A stretch of 64,000 bases of DNA, from positions 620,001 through 684,000 of the forward strand of contig KV748181.1 of NCBI GenBank assembly GCA_001692895.1. Reading direction: 5' to 3'. The notes beneath the pieces are model-generated. The model did no database searches, was not told the origin of the DNA, and saw nothing but the letters and a program-made list of their open reading frames with translations. This stretch comes from Cenococcum geophilum 1.58 (taxonomy: Eukaryota; Ascomycota; Dothideomycetes; Gloniales; Gloniaceae). Below are positions 35,870 through 45,589 of the stretch, piece by piece; position 1 is the first letter of the stretch, and each line of letters starts with the position of its first letter. Both the position numbers and the translations under genes were made by a program.

Positions 35870-36568
35870 GAGCAGGAGCTAGAGACTTAAGAGTTAGTAA
35901 AGGTATAGGTACATCCTCTTCCTAAGTTATTAGTAAGAGGTTTATAGCTAACTATTAACTAGCCTATAATATATTAACGCTATAGCGAGGCGCTAATTAC
36001 TACGGTGCTAATATTTTAAATCTTTTATCTAAAACCTACGAAGCCTATATAAGAGCTTATAATAAACGCTTATCCGTAATAGCGTGCTACTCTAATGCTT
36101 AGGAAAACCGCTTTAATATCTATATAATTAACCTAGAAGAACCTAAGAGTTGCCCTATTTCTTTCTGTTTATACTTTTATTCCTTATTTACTAAAAGCTT
36201 AATAAGAAATAGAAGCTTCTTACTAAGGATATTAGGATCTCACTTAGGTATTACTTACTTTAATAATGCTATATCTAGAACCTACCCTATATTATAAAGG
36301 CGATAGAGCTGTTTATCTGGTATAATATAATTAACTATAGGCGTTTATAGTATATCCTAATACCTAGCCTCCACCTATTACGTAAACTACTTTTATATAT
36401 TGCTTAATATAGGCTTCTAGTGGGTTTTTATAATATCCGCACTATAGCTAGCGCGGATATTATACTTATAATCCGTAAATATTGCTAGGTTATAGTTATT
36501 ATAATATACGTCTTTATTAACAGTAGACTGTGGGTCTCTATAGTGTATAAGTTATATTATTTGTAAGT
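35870..36568 (-). pseudogene. C-terminal part of the D helicase gene, beyond nested C-2
   Basis: Minus-strand text near 36300-36400 reads AYIKQYIKVVYVIGGG then LGYTINAYSQLYYTRQTALS. It has the look of a Cys-poor remnant of the Zn-binding tail that follows the helicase core in fungal RecQ-like proteins. It continues the frame region of 42789-44560 once C-2 is taken out. Text to about 35870 remains weakly coherent. The end is uncertain. Confidence 0.4.
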
Positions 36569-36573
36569 ATACC

Positions 36574-36747
36574 TGTCGGTATACTCGCTTTATCAACGTG
36601 CATGAATATCACTTATAGTAGTACGTATGCGGTGTTGAAGTTGGTAGTTGTTTTTTTGATGTCTAGAAGTAAGGGGTTGCTCCAAGTTAGATTAGCTAGT
36701 CTTGCCTCGTAGTCCTATAACCACGTCACGTGATTAACGTTCCGACA
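36574..36747 (-). repeat. 3' LTR of C-2 (left-lying)
   Basis: TGTCGGTATACTCGC to GTTCCGACA, 174 bp, near-identical to 42610-42783. The ends TGTCGG/CCGACA are inverted. Confidence 0.93.
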
Positions 36748-36865
36748 CTGGAGCAACTCTAAAAAGAAGGCTAATCTACACTCTAAAGTTAAGTCTACTT
36801 CTAGACTATTTGTAGCGTATACGCAATAGCCGAGCTTTTCCTCAAATTAATACGCAATAGCGATT

Positions 36866-36950
36866 TTCTGCCAAATTCTGCCATATTGCCAAATTCTGCC
36901 GAATTCTGCCATATTGCCGAATTCTGCTAAATTCTGCCGACCCTGCTAAA
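36866..36950. repeat. TTCTGCC minisatellite near the C-2 3' LTR
   Basis: Alternating AAATTCTGCC, GAATTCTGCC and ATATTGCC units, about eight in all. It has the same position as the 29-bp array in C-1. Confidence 0.8.
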
Positions 36951-39900
36951 CCGGAGTTAAATCCGTTCGCTTAACCTAACCTACAGCCTATATATCGACT
37001 TGGTTCGTGTTAATAAGTCGCTGTAGAGTAATATAAGGCTTCTCCTTGGTTATTGCGTCCGTGGGGTTAGTTTCACCATTAATCCATTTAACCTCTGTAA
37101 TCTGCCGACGTTCGTAAGCTTATTATAGGCATATTATATTAATTATTAATTGCTTCTCTTATATGGTTCTAAGTTGTATAAGACAGTTATATAGCGACTT
37201 AGAATCGGTGTAAAGCATAAGCGGGAGGTTAATCTATAGGACCTTGTCTACTGTGGACTTAATAGCGGCGGCGATATTAAAACCGTAAGCTATTCCGTAG
37301 AGTTTAGAAGCCAGAATACTTCTAGTAACTCTTTTACACTTAATTAAGCTCTAATAGATAATATTGGCCTTCTTAGTTACGTTAGCTAGTATAATAATAT
37401 AGCCGATCTGCGAAGAAAGGTCCTTATTATTAGTAAAGAAAGCGTCTATAAAGACTAGGAGCTATAGGGTTTTAGCCTCCAATTTAATAAACTTAAGACC
37501 TTTATATAAATTCTAAATCTGCCAACTTAGGCGCTTATTTAATTTCTTCGCGTCTACCTCCTTGGGGTTAATTACCTAGGTAGTAAAGGATAAGTTAAAT
37601 AAAGCCTCTGGCTAACAAACTGAGGCAATATAGGCTCCCCTGGCGCGTTAAGCGATATACTAGTCCTTTAGTATAAGTAGGCCACGCGTAACTCCCCTAG
37701 AGCTAATGCTGTCTACCGGCGTAGTATTAACCACACTAAGGTTCTTATACTAGCGCCTTTGCGTTAGCGTAATACTCCCGTCTTATATTAGTTAAATAAG
37801 TCCTCCATTAAACTTAATTGGTGTATTAGCGGTTAGTTACTCCCGTTCCTTAGCCATAAATTCAGCCTTATATAGTTCGCTTTATTTAGCCTCTATAAAG
37901 ATCTTATCTACAAGAAATAGCGTATTATCGGTCTATAGGCCAACAATTCTAAAAGGTTTATTACTGTAAAGCAAGCAAGGGTCGTACGTGGACTGGTCCA
38001 TTTGCAGTTAATTAATGTAGTGTAAATAGTAGGTCTTAAACTAGTGGTTTCCAGCTTTAGGCACTCTATAGAGTGGCTTTACAACCTTTAGAATAGAGTC
38101 CTTATTAATTCCCAATTGTTTATTTAACTCGTGTGGTGGTCATACGTAGAACTCGCGGTTTAGGTTCGTAGTAGACTAGACGTAGGCTTATAAGATATCT
38201 CGGAGGTAAAGTCGTGTCTATGGCAGCATAGCAGCGATATAGAGAATCAGCCGCTAACTAACTTGTTAAATTATTAATGACTAAGTAAGGACTAGCTCTT
38301 TCTCTAAATTATTATAGGCCTGTACGACAAGTTATAATTTCTTAAAGGCTTTATTAGTTCCCTTATTCTTAATCTTATTAACAAACCGTGAGTTAAAGAG
38401 TCTGACCCCCTTTGGTATATCGTGTAGCTTAATAATCTTAAAGACGCCTTTCTTAAGTAGGCCTATAACCTCCTTTTATTATAAGGCGCTAAATTAGGTA
38501 TTACCATCGTTCTATAAGTAGATAGCGATATTAGCGATATCTGCAATATTACCCGTAAAGGCACCTGTATCTATTATAGCGTCCGTAATAGCCGTGTCTG
38601 CGACGGCCGTAAGCAATAGGTATTTACAGGGGCGACCTCTGCCTCGCTTTAGCAGTAGCTATAGTTCGGCTTTAGGTAGCGATTAAGGTTTAGCTAGTAA
38701 AGGTACTTGTTTAGCTAATTTAATAGGCTCTTGTGGTTTAACTGGGTCTTATAGGTCCAGTAGGTAAGGTTTCACGACCATAAAGCGGAAGATCGTAGGC
38801 CCCTTTAGTAGCTTTATGGTATAGGTCTTACCGTTAACGGTAAGTAGCGTATATAGCCCATCCTAATAGCTACTTTAGCCAGTATTGCCTTCTCTCCAGA
38901 CTAAGACAGGCGAATTAGGTGGGGGGCCGTAAATGGCGTTAGTTCGTGGTCCGTTTCGCATATTAAGAGCGTCAGCGATCTATTGTTCAGCTTATAGCTT
39001 CTAGATTTCCACCATTGCTTTCTTAATAGCCGCAGCTTGCTATATAACTAAAGGTGATAGCGCGTCTAATTCAACCATTTGGGGGTAGGCTCTAAAGACT
39101 AGGAGTATAGGGACTAGGCCTTCTGGGCCAGCCGTGTTATTAATAGCTTTAAAAGCCATTTATAGGGCCATCTCCTTGCTAATTTTAGGGATTTTAGTCG
39201 TAATAATTTGGTAGGCTTGTTGTAGCGGACCGTAGTAGCGCTCTACCATTCCAATAGAATTGTGTGATTCGACTAGAACTAACTTTATAGTTACTCCTAT
39301 GGTGGCAGCGTAGTGCTTAAACTCCTTACTAATAAAGTTCTTCCTGGCGTCTATAGTGATTAGGTCTAGTAGTTCTAAATAGCTATTAATCTAGCATATC
39401 CGTAGAATGTCCTAAGTATACTTGGCGCTAATATCTCGTAGCTATCTACTAGCTTAAAATCGAGTTACTTTGTTAACTATGTGTAGTAGGGGGGAGCCGC
39501 TAATATATATAATGTCGACGATAATATTATAATTAAAATTGACGTTATCTTATAAGGTAAAGCGAAATCTACCTAGAGATTTACTAAACTTCTAGTAGTA
39601 GTGGCAGAGTCTAGTTAGCTCTTTAATAGCAGATCTATTAGTATTATAGCCGTAGCCAGCCTTATTAAGAAGCTTTTGCAGTTTATTAACTAACGGGTAA
39701 CCAAATCAATGGTGTAGACGTTATAGCTCTATATCAGTTAAGTAGCAAGGGTTTATATTAAAAGACTTAACTAAATAAGACTATAAAGAGAAGCTCTATA
39801 AGAGAAATAGGTGGCCAAATCATCTAACTACTGGCACTCTTTTAGTGCGAGTAATAATAACGTTTTTTAGGTTATTGTATTTAATATGGAGTCTATCTAT

Positions 39901-42074
39901 ATCTACTAAGTAGAGTAGGAAGAGAGTATTTGCTTTAATGATATGGAATTGTACCTTGCCTATAGGGCTGTTAACGTCTATAGTTTTGATAGACATAGAG
40001 GCTCTAATCCCGAATTAGATAGTTACTTAGCCCTTAGTTAATATATTAAGACTTATAGACTTATCTACGGCCTATAGGGCTTAGAATTGGCTATAGCTAG
40101 CTATAGACTTGCGCGAAGCACCTGTATTAATTATAATTCATATAAAGACCGTTAAGGTGTATCGTGACGCTGTGGTTGTGGCCGTATTATAGGCAAATAG
40201 GTTGGTCTCCGTGTAAGGTTCTATGGTAGACTCCGTAGTAAGTTCTAAAGCCGTAAGCAGGTGTGTATAAGCCTTATTAGCTAGCTCTATGCTTATAGAG
40301 GTTGCTTCCTCCGTAGTAAGTGTTCTAAAGGCGGTAATATAGGCAGAACTGTTGTTAGGTTCTCCGGCATCGTTTTTAGAGTCGTTAGCGTCGTATATAT
40401 AGGCTTTAAAGTCTAAGTTATCCTCTTTATCTCTTTCGCAGGCGGCAACGTATTATTTAAAGTAGTTGTTAAAGTTGCCCTTATTACGGCCCTTAATATT
40501 AATAAAACGTCTCTTATAGTCGTCTCTAGACTAATTATGCTCCTCCTCTGTGTGTTTCTATAAACGGCAGTCCTCCTTCTTACAGACGTAGCACTTGGCC
40601 TTTAGTCTGCCGTTAGTTCTGTAGGGGCGATTGCTGCCGTAGTGATTAGTGTTTCGGTCTCGATCCTGGTCATTTTAGTAGTAACGTTAATCCGTAAAAA
40701 AGGCTTAATAAGACGATCTTATTGAGGCCTATAGGGGGTATTCTTTTTCCTATATAATAATAGAGGATTATAGCTTACTGATTAACTGGGAGAGGTCTTC
40801 TAAAGGGTTAGAGACAGCAATACGGCATGCTGGTACTCCTTAGTAAGCAGTTACTAACTTATTTATAAGAATGCGGTTTATATAAAAGTCTAGGTGTAGT
40901 CTATAACGTTACTTTAGCAGTTTATCTATAAGCAGTTGGAAGTTCTAATAGATTAACTTATTAGGGTTCTCGTCCATAACTCCTTAGAGGGTTATGCTAT
41001 TCCATTCCGTAAGGTTCTTGCGGTAGTATTCCGGCCCTTTAAAGAATTATTATATGTAGTTGCAGGCTTTAGTAAAAGGTCTTAACTTAAGGTTGCTGTT
41101 ATAGTAGTGGTCCTAAGTAAGTCCCTTTAGCATACTAGGGAATGCCACTGCGTAGCCTTTTAGTGGTAAGCTAGATCTCTTACAGATGTTATAGAAGATG
41201 GTTAACTTAAAGTTAAAGCTGTTACTAACTCTATTATACTTTTGGTTATCTGTGTAGATCTTTACAATTATAGCTACCTCTTTACTATATTTAGGTCCTT
41301 GCCTAGGTCCTTGCTCTATACTAGGTACGGCTAGTTTAGGTAGTGTATATATGTGTGGCTACTGCGGTTGCTGTAGCTGCTATAGTTGCTGCTCTCTTAG
41401 CCATAGTAGTTGGTTAATAAAAGCGTGGATTTGGTCGTAATTAAAGGATTGAAAACCGGGAGGGGTAGTAGGGGTAGCAGGGGTAGTAATTGGAGTAGCT
41501 GGTGGTATAGCAGCTGGAGTAGTTAGCGGTGCATTAACCGGAGTAGCTGGTGATATAGCAGCTGGAATAGCTGGTGGAGTTAGTAGAGTAGCTAGTAGTG
41601 GGGCTGGAGGTGTAGTAAGCTTGTCTAAGGTTAAATTAAGTTGGTCTTGTAGAGTTATTATAATCATTAGCTTTACCTCTGCAAGGGCCGCGATAAGCTC
41701 CTTATCCGTCCATTTATAAAACTCTTCTTTATTAGTAACATCTATTAGCACCTTGCTAAAAGTGTACCTCTTATCTTACTTAATAACGTATACTCCTCTC
41801 TTAACTAGGTAGTTATAAATTCCCACTCTAGTTTTAGATTGTACTTATTTAAAGAGCTCTAGCGTAAAGTCTTTAAAGTCTTCTTAATATACTGTCTATA
41901 GTAAAAAGTCTATAAGGTTATGCCGTGTATATAGGTGCATCTTGGTCTCTATATACTTCGCTAGATTATTATCCGTAGCCGTCTCTAAGTTAATTCTATA
42001 GCCGTATTTAGCAATTCTTTCCTTCTAGTTAATTTCCATATTATCGTGTCTTTATATATAAGGGTAGTCGTCGT

Positions 42075-42170
42075 TTAGAAGTTAAGGTTAAGGTTAAGGT
42101 TAAGGTTAAGGTTAAGGTTAAGGTTAAGGTTAAGGTTAAGGTTAAGGTTGAGGTTAAGGTCGAGGTTAAG
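42075..42170. repeat. (GGTTAA)n tract in the C-2 leader
   Basis: About 13 perfect GGTTAA hexamers followed by GAGGTT/GAGGTC-type units. Equivalent to the GAGGTT tract of C-1, with the TGA steps read as TAA, as expected from RIP. It superficially resembles a telomeric repeat. Confidence 0.9.
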
Positions 42171-42259
42171 GTCGGGGGTGTAAAGGTGAGAGTGTAAGGG
42201 TATATGCGTGTCCCCTTAACAAATCTACAGTTTTTAAAGACTAAAGACTGAAGACGATT

Positions 42260-42570
42260 CTTAGCAAAGATACGGTCCTCTAGGCGATCTTACGCGTTAG
42301 CAGTTAAGTTAATACGTGGTCTTAAGCTTTAAGGTCCTCTAGGCGATCTAACGCGTTAACAGTTAAGTTAATGCGTGGTCTTAAGCTTTAAGGGGTAACG
42401 TAGCTCTCTCTAAGTAAAGATACGATTCTCTAGGCGATTTTACGCGTTAGTAAGCTAATACGTGGTCTTAAGCTTCGAGTGTAACGTAGCTTTCTCCTTT
42501 AACTGAAATAGGGCGATAGCTCTACAATCTAACGCGTTAGCAGTTAAGCTAATGCGTGGTTTCAAGCTTT
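42260..42570. repeat. Leader tandem repeats of C-2
   Basis: Four units sharing TCTAGGCGATCTWACGCGT and AATRCGTGGTCTTAAGCTT, matching those of C-1 at 31600-31920. Confidence 0.85.
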
Positions 42571-42609
42571 GCTATTGCGTATTTCCTAATCTATACGTCT
42601 ACTAATTAG

Positions 42610-42783
42610 TGTCGGTATACTCGCTTTATTAACGTGCATAAATATCACTTATAGTGGTACGTATGCGGTGTTGAAGTTAGTAGTTATTTTTTTAATGTCT
42701 AGAAGTAAGGGGTTGCTCCAAGTCAGATTAGCTAGTCTCGCCTCGTAGTCCTATGACCACGTCACGTGATTAACGTTCCGACA
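42610..42783 (-). repeat. 5' LTR of C-2 (right-lying)
   Basis: 174 bp, same ends as its partner, followed by ATACC target duplication. Confidence 0.93.
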
Positions 42784-42788
42784 ATACC

Positions 42789-44560
42789 TAATCCTCATTA
42801 ACTAGCCGCTATAGGGTAAATAGTAGTTTACTACGTAACTGTATATTAGTTAACCACTTCTTTAGGCGTAGGGTCGATATAATAAGCTCTTTAGGTAGGC
42901 GTATTATAGAACTACTAGGGCTTAACCTACGCCCGGTTTTTATATCTACTAACTACTTAGTACTAACTAACGCTATAGATAAAGCATTACCCGTAATATC
43001 CGCAGTCTCTACGTTTTATTGCCCGCGGATATTATTATATAGCGCGCTTACGCGAAGATCGCCTATATACTAAGGCTATGTATACTTAGAACCACCTAAT
43101 TTATTGCAAGGACTTTACTAGCGGCTCTTAACTATAAAGATTGCTTCGCCTAAGAGGCCTTCTCCTTGGCCTACCTAGCTAAACCGCTGTGTTAGTATAT
43201 TACAGGATTTATAGCGAGGCATTCTATATTGAATTAAACGGTAGATATCTAGGATATTTACACCGTATGCTACTATATCTAATATAACAAAAATTCAAAT
43301 TTAAGATATTGGGCGCGCGTATTCGGCGTATAAACGGTCTTTATTAATATCCGCAAGCGTTATATAGTAGCTCTATACCGCTTCTCTAGCAATAGTAGTA
43401 TTATAGCCGCGATAGATTAACTAGTTGCAAATAGTATTACAATAGGCAGCTATCTACTCCTTAAAATTAAAGAAAATAATCGTCTTTAGAATTAGCTAAA
43501 GTTAATTAAACTATTAGCGGTATATTTGCTATACGGATATTAAGCAGCTTTTTAATTACTCGCCCTTTTCTTAGTTACTATTACTAGCAGTATATAAATA
43601 CACTAGAGTAGCAGTAATAATAAAGTAAAGAGCTTAAAAGTCCTTCTTCTCTAGCGTAGTTATAACCCTCTATATAATCTTTAGCTCTAGCCAATTAATT
43701 AGGGTTTTAATAACTTGTATATTAGGTTTAAACCTAGCTAGCTTATATACGGTCTAAAATATAGAGGGGTTTAGTGTTGCGGTATATATAAACTAAGGCT
43801 TATTAACTAAGATTAAACGTACTTTAAAGAGTTGTGCGTACGCTATACGGAAAGTCTCTCCTTAATTAGTAAGTAGGTGTACTTTATTAACCACTATAAG
43901 GGTAATATAAGAACGAAATATTGGGTCTATTAGAACCTTATATAGCTTATTACTAACTAAAAGCTCTAGGGAGATAAGGATATATATATAGCTGCCCATA
44001 CGGATATCCTTAATTAGCTTAGCGGATATTGTTTTCCCCTATATATAGACAGGTCGAATATAAGGTAGCTTTATAATCTTTTTTACTTACTCTAACCTAA
44101 TTGCGTTAAGTAGAAGAACAATAATAATAACTGTATTAGGTATAAGATATGGTAGTGCTTATATTATTATACTCTTGTTAAAAGACATCTTAGCTACAAG
44201 TATAAGATCTTACTACTTAAATATTAGCACCCTTAGGGCCTTAAGCTGCTCCGTATAACCGCGGTATAGATATATCTCCGTAATAGCTTTATTTAGCTTG
44301 CTTATTTAAAGCTTATAAAAGCTGCTTATAAGCTAAGGTAGCTTCCTCTGTAGGCTATATAGCTATAAAGACCGCTAGGGATCTATTTTAATATAATCCC
44401 TAGCCTATTGTATACTGCTAGCTTATTAATCTGCTTAACTGGCTTGTAGTTTATAACCTCTTTACCTTATTTACTTTAATAGAGGCATTAGTAAATAGCG
44501 CTTAAAAGTAGTAAAGGGAGAGTAGAGGGTTAGATAAAGGTAGGGAGGACTTAAATATAT
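42789..44560 (-). pseudogene. RecQ-like superfamily 2 DNA helicase gene of D
   Basis: Minus-strand text reads TEQLKALRVLIFKQQDLILV (about 44260-44205; Q-motif side), then VAKMSFNKS (about 44200-44172; Walker A, Lys and Ser kept, preceding Gly now Asn). ALPYLIPNTVIIIVLLLNAI (about 44150) and KLIKDIRMGSYIYILISLE (about 43985) come next. VVNKVHLLTNWGETF-type text (about 43895-43855) is the DExH box altered from DEVH, and TATLNPSIF (about 43790) is motif III. Past about 43500 motifs V/VI of the second RecA lobe are readable in changing frames (IPDI-, RYKSCN-like), so one or more frameshifts lie there. This matches fungal RecQ-like helicases, which unwind DNA in the nucleus; related genes occur near telomeres in several fungi. 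Here it sits inside TIRs, convergent with DUF6589. Start uncertain; C-2 splits off its 3' end (see 35870-36568). Confidence 0.75.
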
Positions 44561-44909
44561 TATAATAGATAGATCTTAATGGGTTTTAATTATTAGATTA
44601 TAGATATAATAGATAGAGAGTAGGTGGTTAAGATTAACGCGTTATTAGTGCAGATATTGCTGATTATTTACTTTAGCAAACCACATTACGGCTATTTTAA
44701 AATTAATATTAGGAATGGGAAGGTGGGGAGACTTTTTACGTAAACCATTTAATTCACTAGAGCTTAGTGTATAATTAATAAATTTTTTAAGCTGCCTAAA
44801 CTCGTCGTAAGAGTAAGAAGTAAATATCTATAATATTAGCTATGCGGATATACTCACGTGTATTATAAACGTCGGCTAAAGTAGCTCAGACTATACAGGG
44901 ACAAATGGC

Positions 44910-44950
44910 CTAAACTAGTTTAGTGCCATCGGGCCGGATTTATCCGGCCT
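44910..44950. promoter_or_regulatory. Two hairpin-forming palindromes near the right end of D
   Basis: CTAAACTAGTTTAG (44910-44923) is a perfect palindrome. GGCCGGAT-TT-ATCCGGCC (44932-44949) has an 8-bp perfect stem and 2-base loop, and sits 8 bases inside the right TIR. Uncommonly, they have no RIP mismatch. They could be transposase-binding or end-processing structures. Confidence 0.6.
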
Positions 44951-44957
44951 CCCTATG

Positions 44958-44979
44958 TGGTCTAAGTATGCTGAGATAA
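44958..44979. repeat. Right terminal inverted repeat of D
   Basis: TGGTCTAAGTATGCTGAG then ATAA, the reverse of 32132-32153 apart from transitions. Followed by TAACGTTCC. Confidence 0.85.
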
Positions 44980-45044
44980 TAACGTTCCGACAGTTATATT
45001 ACTCTTATCGCTATTATACTGCTTACATTAATTAACTTATAGCT

Positions 45045-45413
45045 ATGGCTTTTTATTAAGATTATCACACGAATATAACGGAAGCGACTATTAAGTAGCA
45101 TTTCCTTGACCTCGCGAAAATGCTTAAAAAGGGACACCCTCTACTTATCCAAACGGATAATAATACAATCATTTAATATCCTATGCCTAGTGGGCAGGAT
45201 TTACGGAACGCTCGTTCTATTATTGAGGGGTATATCGTTAACCTTCCTCAATACATAAAGAGCGCCGGATATAGGGAATGGAAAATCGCACAGATTATGT
45301 TAGGTGATAAGAAAGACTTTTGGGTCCTTATGTATTACTATAACGCTTTTAATTCTAATAAAGACGCGAAAGATTACGCTATATTGCCGGAAAATTCGCT
45401 ACAGCAGCTTTAA
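45045..45413 (+). pseudogene. Small unrecognised gene, 122 codons, lightly damaged
   Basis: ATG 45045 leads through MAFY, DYHTNITEATIK and HFLDLAKMLKKGHPLLIQTD to PMPSGQDLRNARSIIEGYIV. It ends KDYAILPENSLQQL with TAA at 45411-45413. Only three in-frame stops (TAA/TAG), all in the first third; from the internal ATG at 45183 it is fully open for 76 codons, so a shortened product is possible. Soluble, mixed charge, no signal peptide or membrane segment. It comes directly after the site where C-1 inserted. Codon and base use are less AT-skewed than in the flanking elements. Function unknown. Confidence 0.5.
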
Positions 45414-45589
45414 TATGTAGACGATAAACTTTAAAATAAATAAATAGTAAATTCTACGTTTTAAAATTCAATATTTAAGATATATTATAATTATTGTAGA
45501 GAATATAGCAAAAGTAAAGTCCTATACACTGTGGCTACATAGTTTTTAAAGTATAGATGACTAAAAAGAACTATATTTAATCGCCTACA

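Larger units (their letters stand above)
36574..42783 (-). mobile_element. C-2: complete-length Copia (Ty1) LTR element nested in D
   Basis: 6.2 kb, minus sense, with LTRs of 174 bp (36574-36747, 42610-42783) and a perfect 5-bp duplication ATACC (36569-36573 and 42784-42788). Parts by sense: 5' LTR; leader with tandem repeats (42260-42570) and a hexamer tract; gag about 41760-40650 with a Pro/Ala/Thr-rich segment; a CxxC...H zinc-knuckle trace at about 40600-40556; protease near 40100-40400; integrase about 39950-38800; reverse transcriptase about 38700-37520; RNase H about 37520-37010; 3' minisatellite and 3' LTR. Integrase before RT defines Copia. A broken fossil with many tens of RIP-type breaks; younger than D, which it interrupts. 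Confidence 0.92.
32132..44979. mobile_element. D: large TIR DNA transposon with DUF6589 and RecQ-like helicase genes
   Basis: Terminal inverted repeats of 22 bp (32132-32153 and 44958-44979) share AGTATGCTTAGACCA-type text, and every mismatch between them is a transition. A 9-bp duplication flanks it (TAATGTTCC / TAACGTTCC), and removal restores a family-C LTR. Without nested C-2 and its 5-bp duplication, D is about 6.6 kb. Contents: a 5' region with many TATCCGC motifs; a plus-strand DUF6589 gene (32795-35062); a possible small gene (35287-35591); a minus-strand RecQ-like helicase (from about 44560 leftwards, cut by C-2); and hairpins near the right end. Nine-bp target duplications fit Mutator-like elements better than hAT (8 bp), but neither transposase was seen. 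The superfamily is open. Both genes carry many RIP-type stops, so this copy is dead. Confidence 0.8.
28905..44992 (-). mobile_element. C-1: Copia (Ty1) LTR element, internally deleted, split by DNA transposon D
   Basis: LTRs at 28905-29082 and 31958-32131 plus 44989-44992, flanked by a perfect 5-bp duplication GTTAT (28900-28904 and 44993-44997). Internal sequence 29083-31957 parallels C-2 at both ends: the RNase H end and 3' minisatellite on the left, gag and the leader repeats on the right. The protease, integrase and most of RT found in C-2 are absent and replaced by about 420 bp of other sequence (about 29695-30115). Transcription sense is minus. Its right LTR was later interrupted by element D. 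Broken, with many RIP-type breaks as well as the large internal loss. Confidence 0.88.

Noticed and set aside
42075-42170. Interstitial telomere
   Set aside because: GGTTAA is not TTAGGG, and the sister Copia copy has GAGGTT hexamers at the same position.
42789-44560. Telomere-linked helicase marking a chromosome end
   Set aside because: The gene lies inside a TIR element with clear target duplication, and no telomeric repeat is present.
32132-44979. Helitron interpretation of D (helicase present)
   Set aside because: The helicase is RecQ-like, not Rep/Pif1 type, the ends are inverted repeats, and there is a target duplication.
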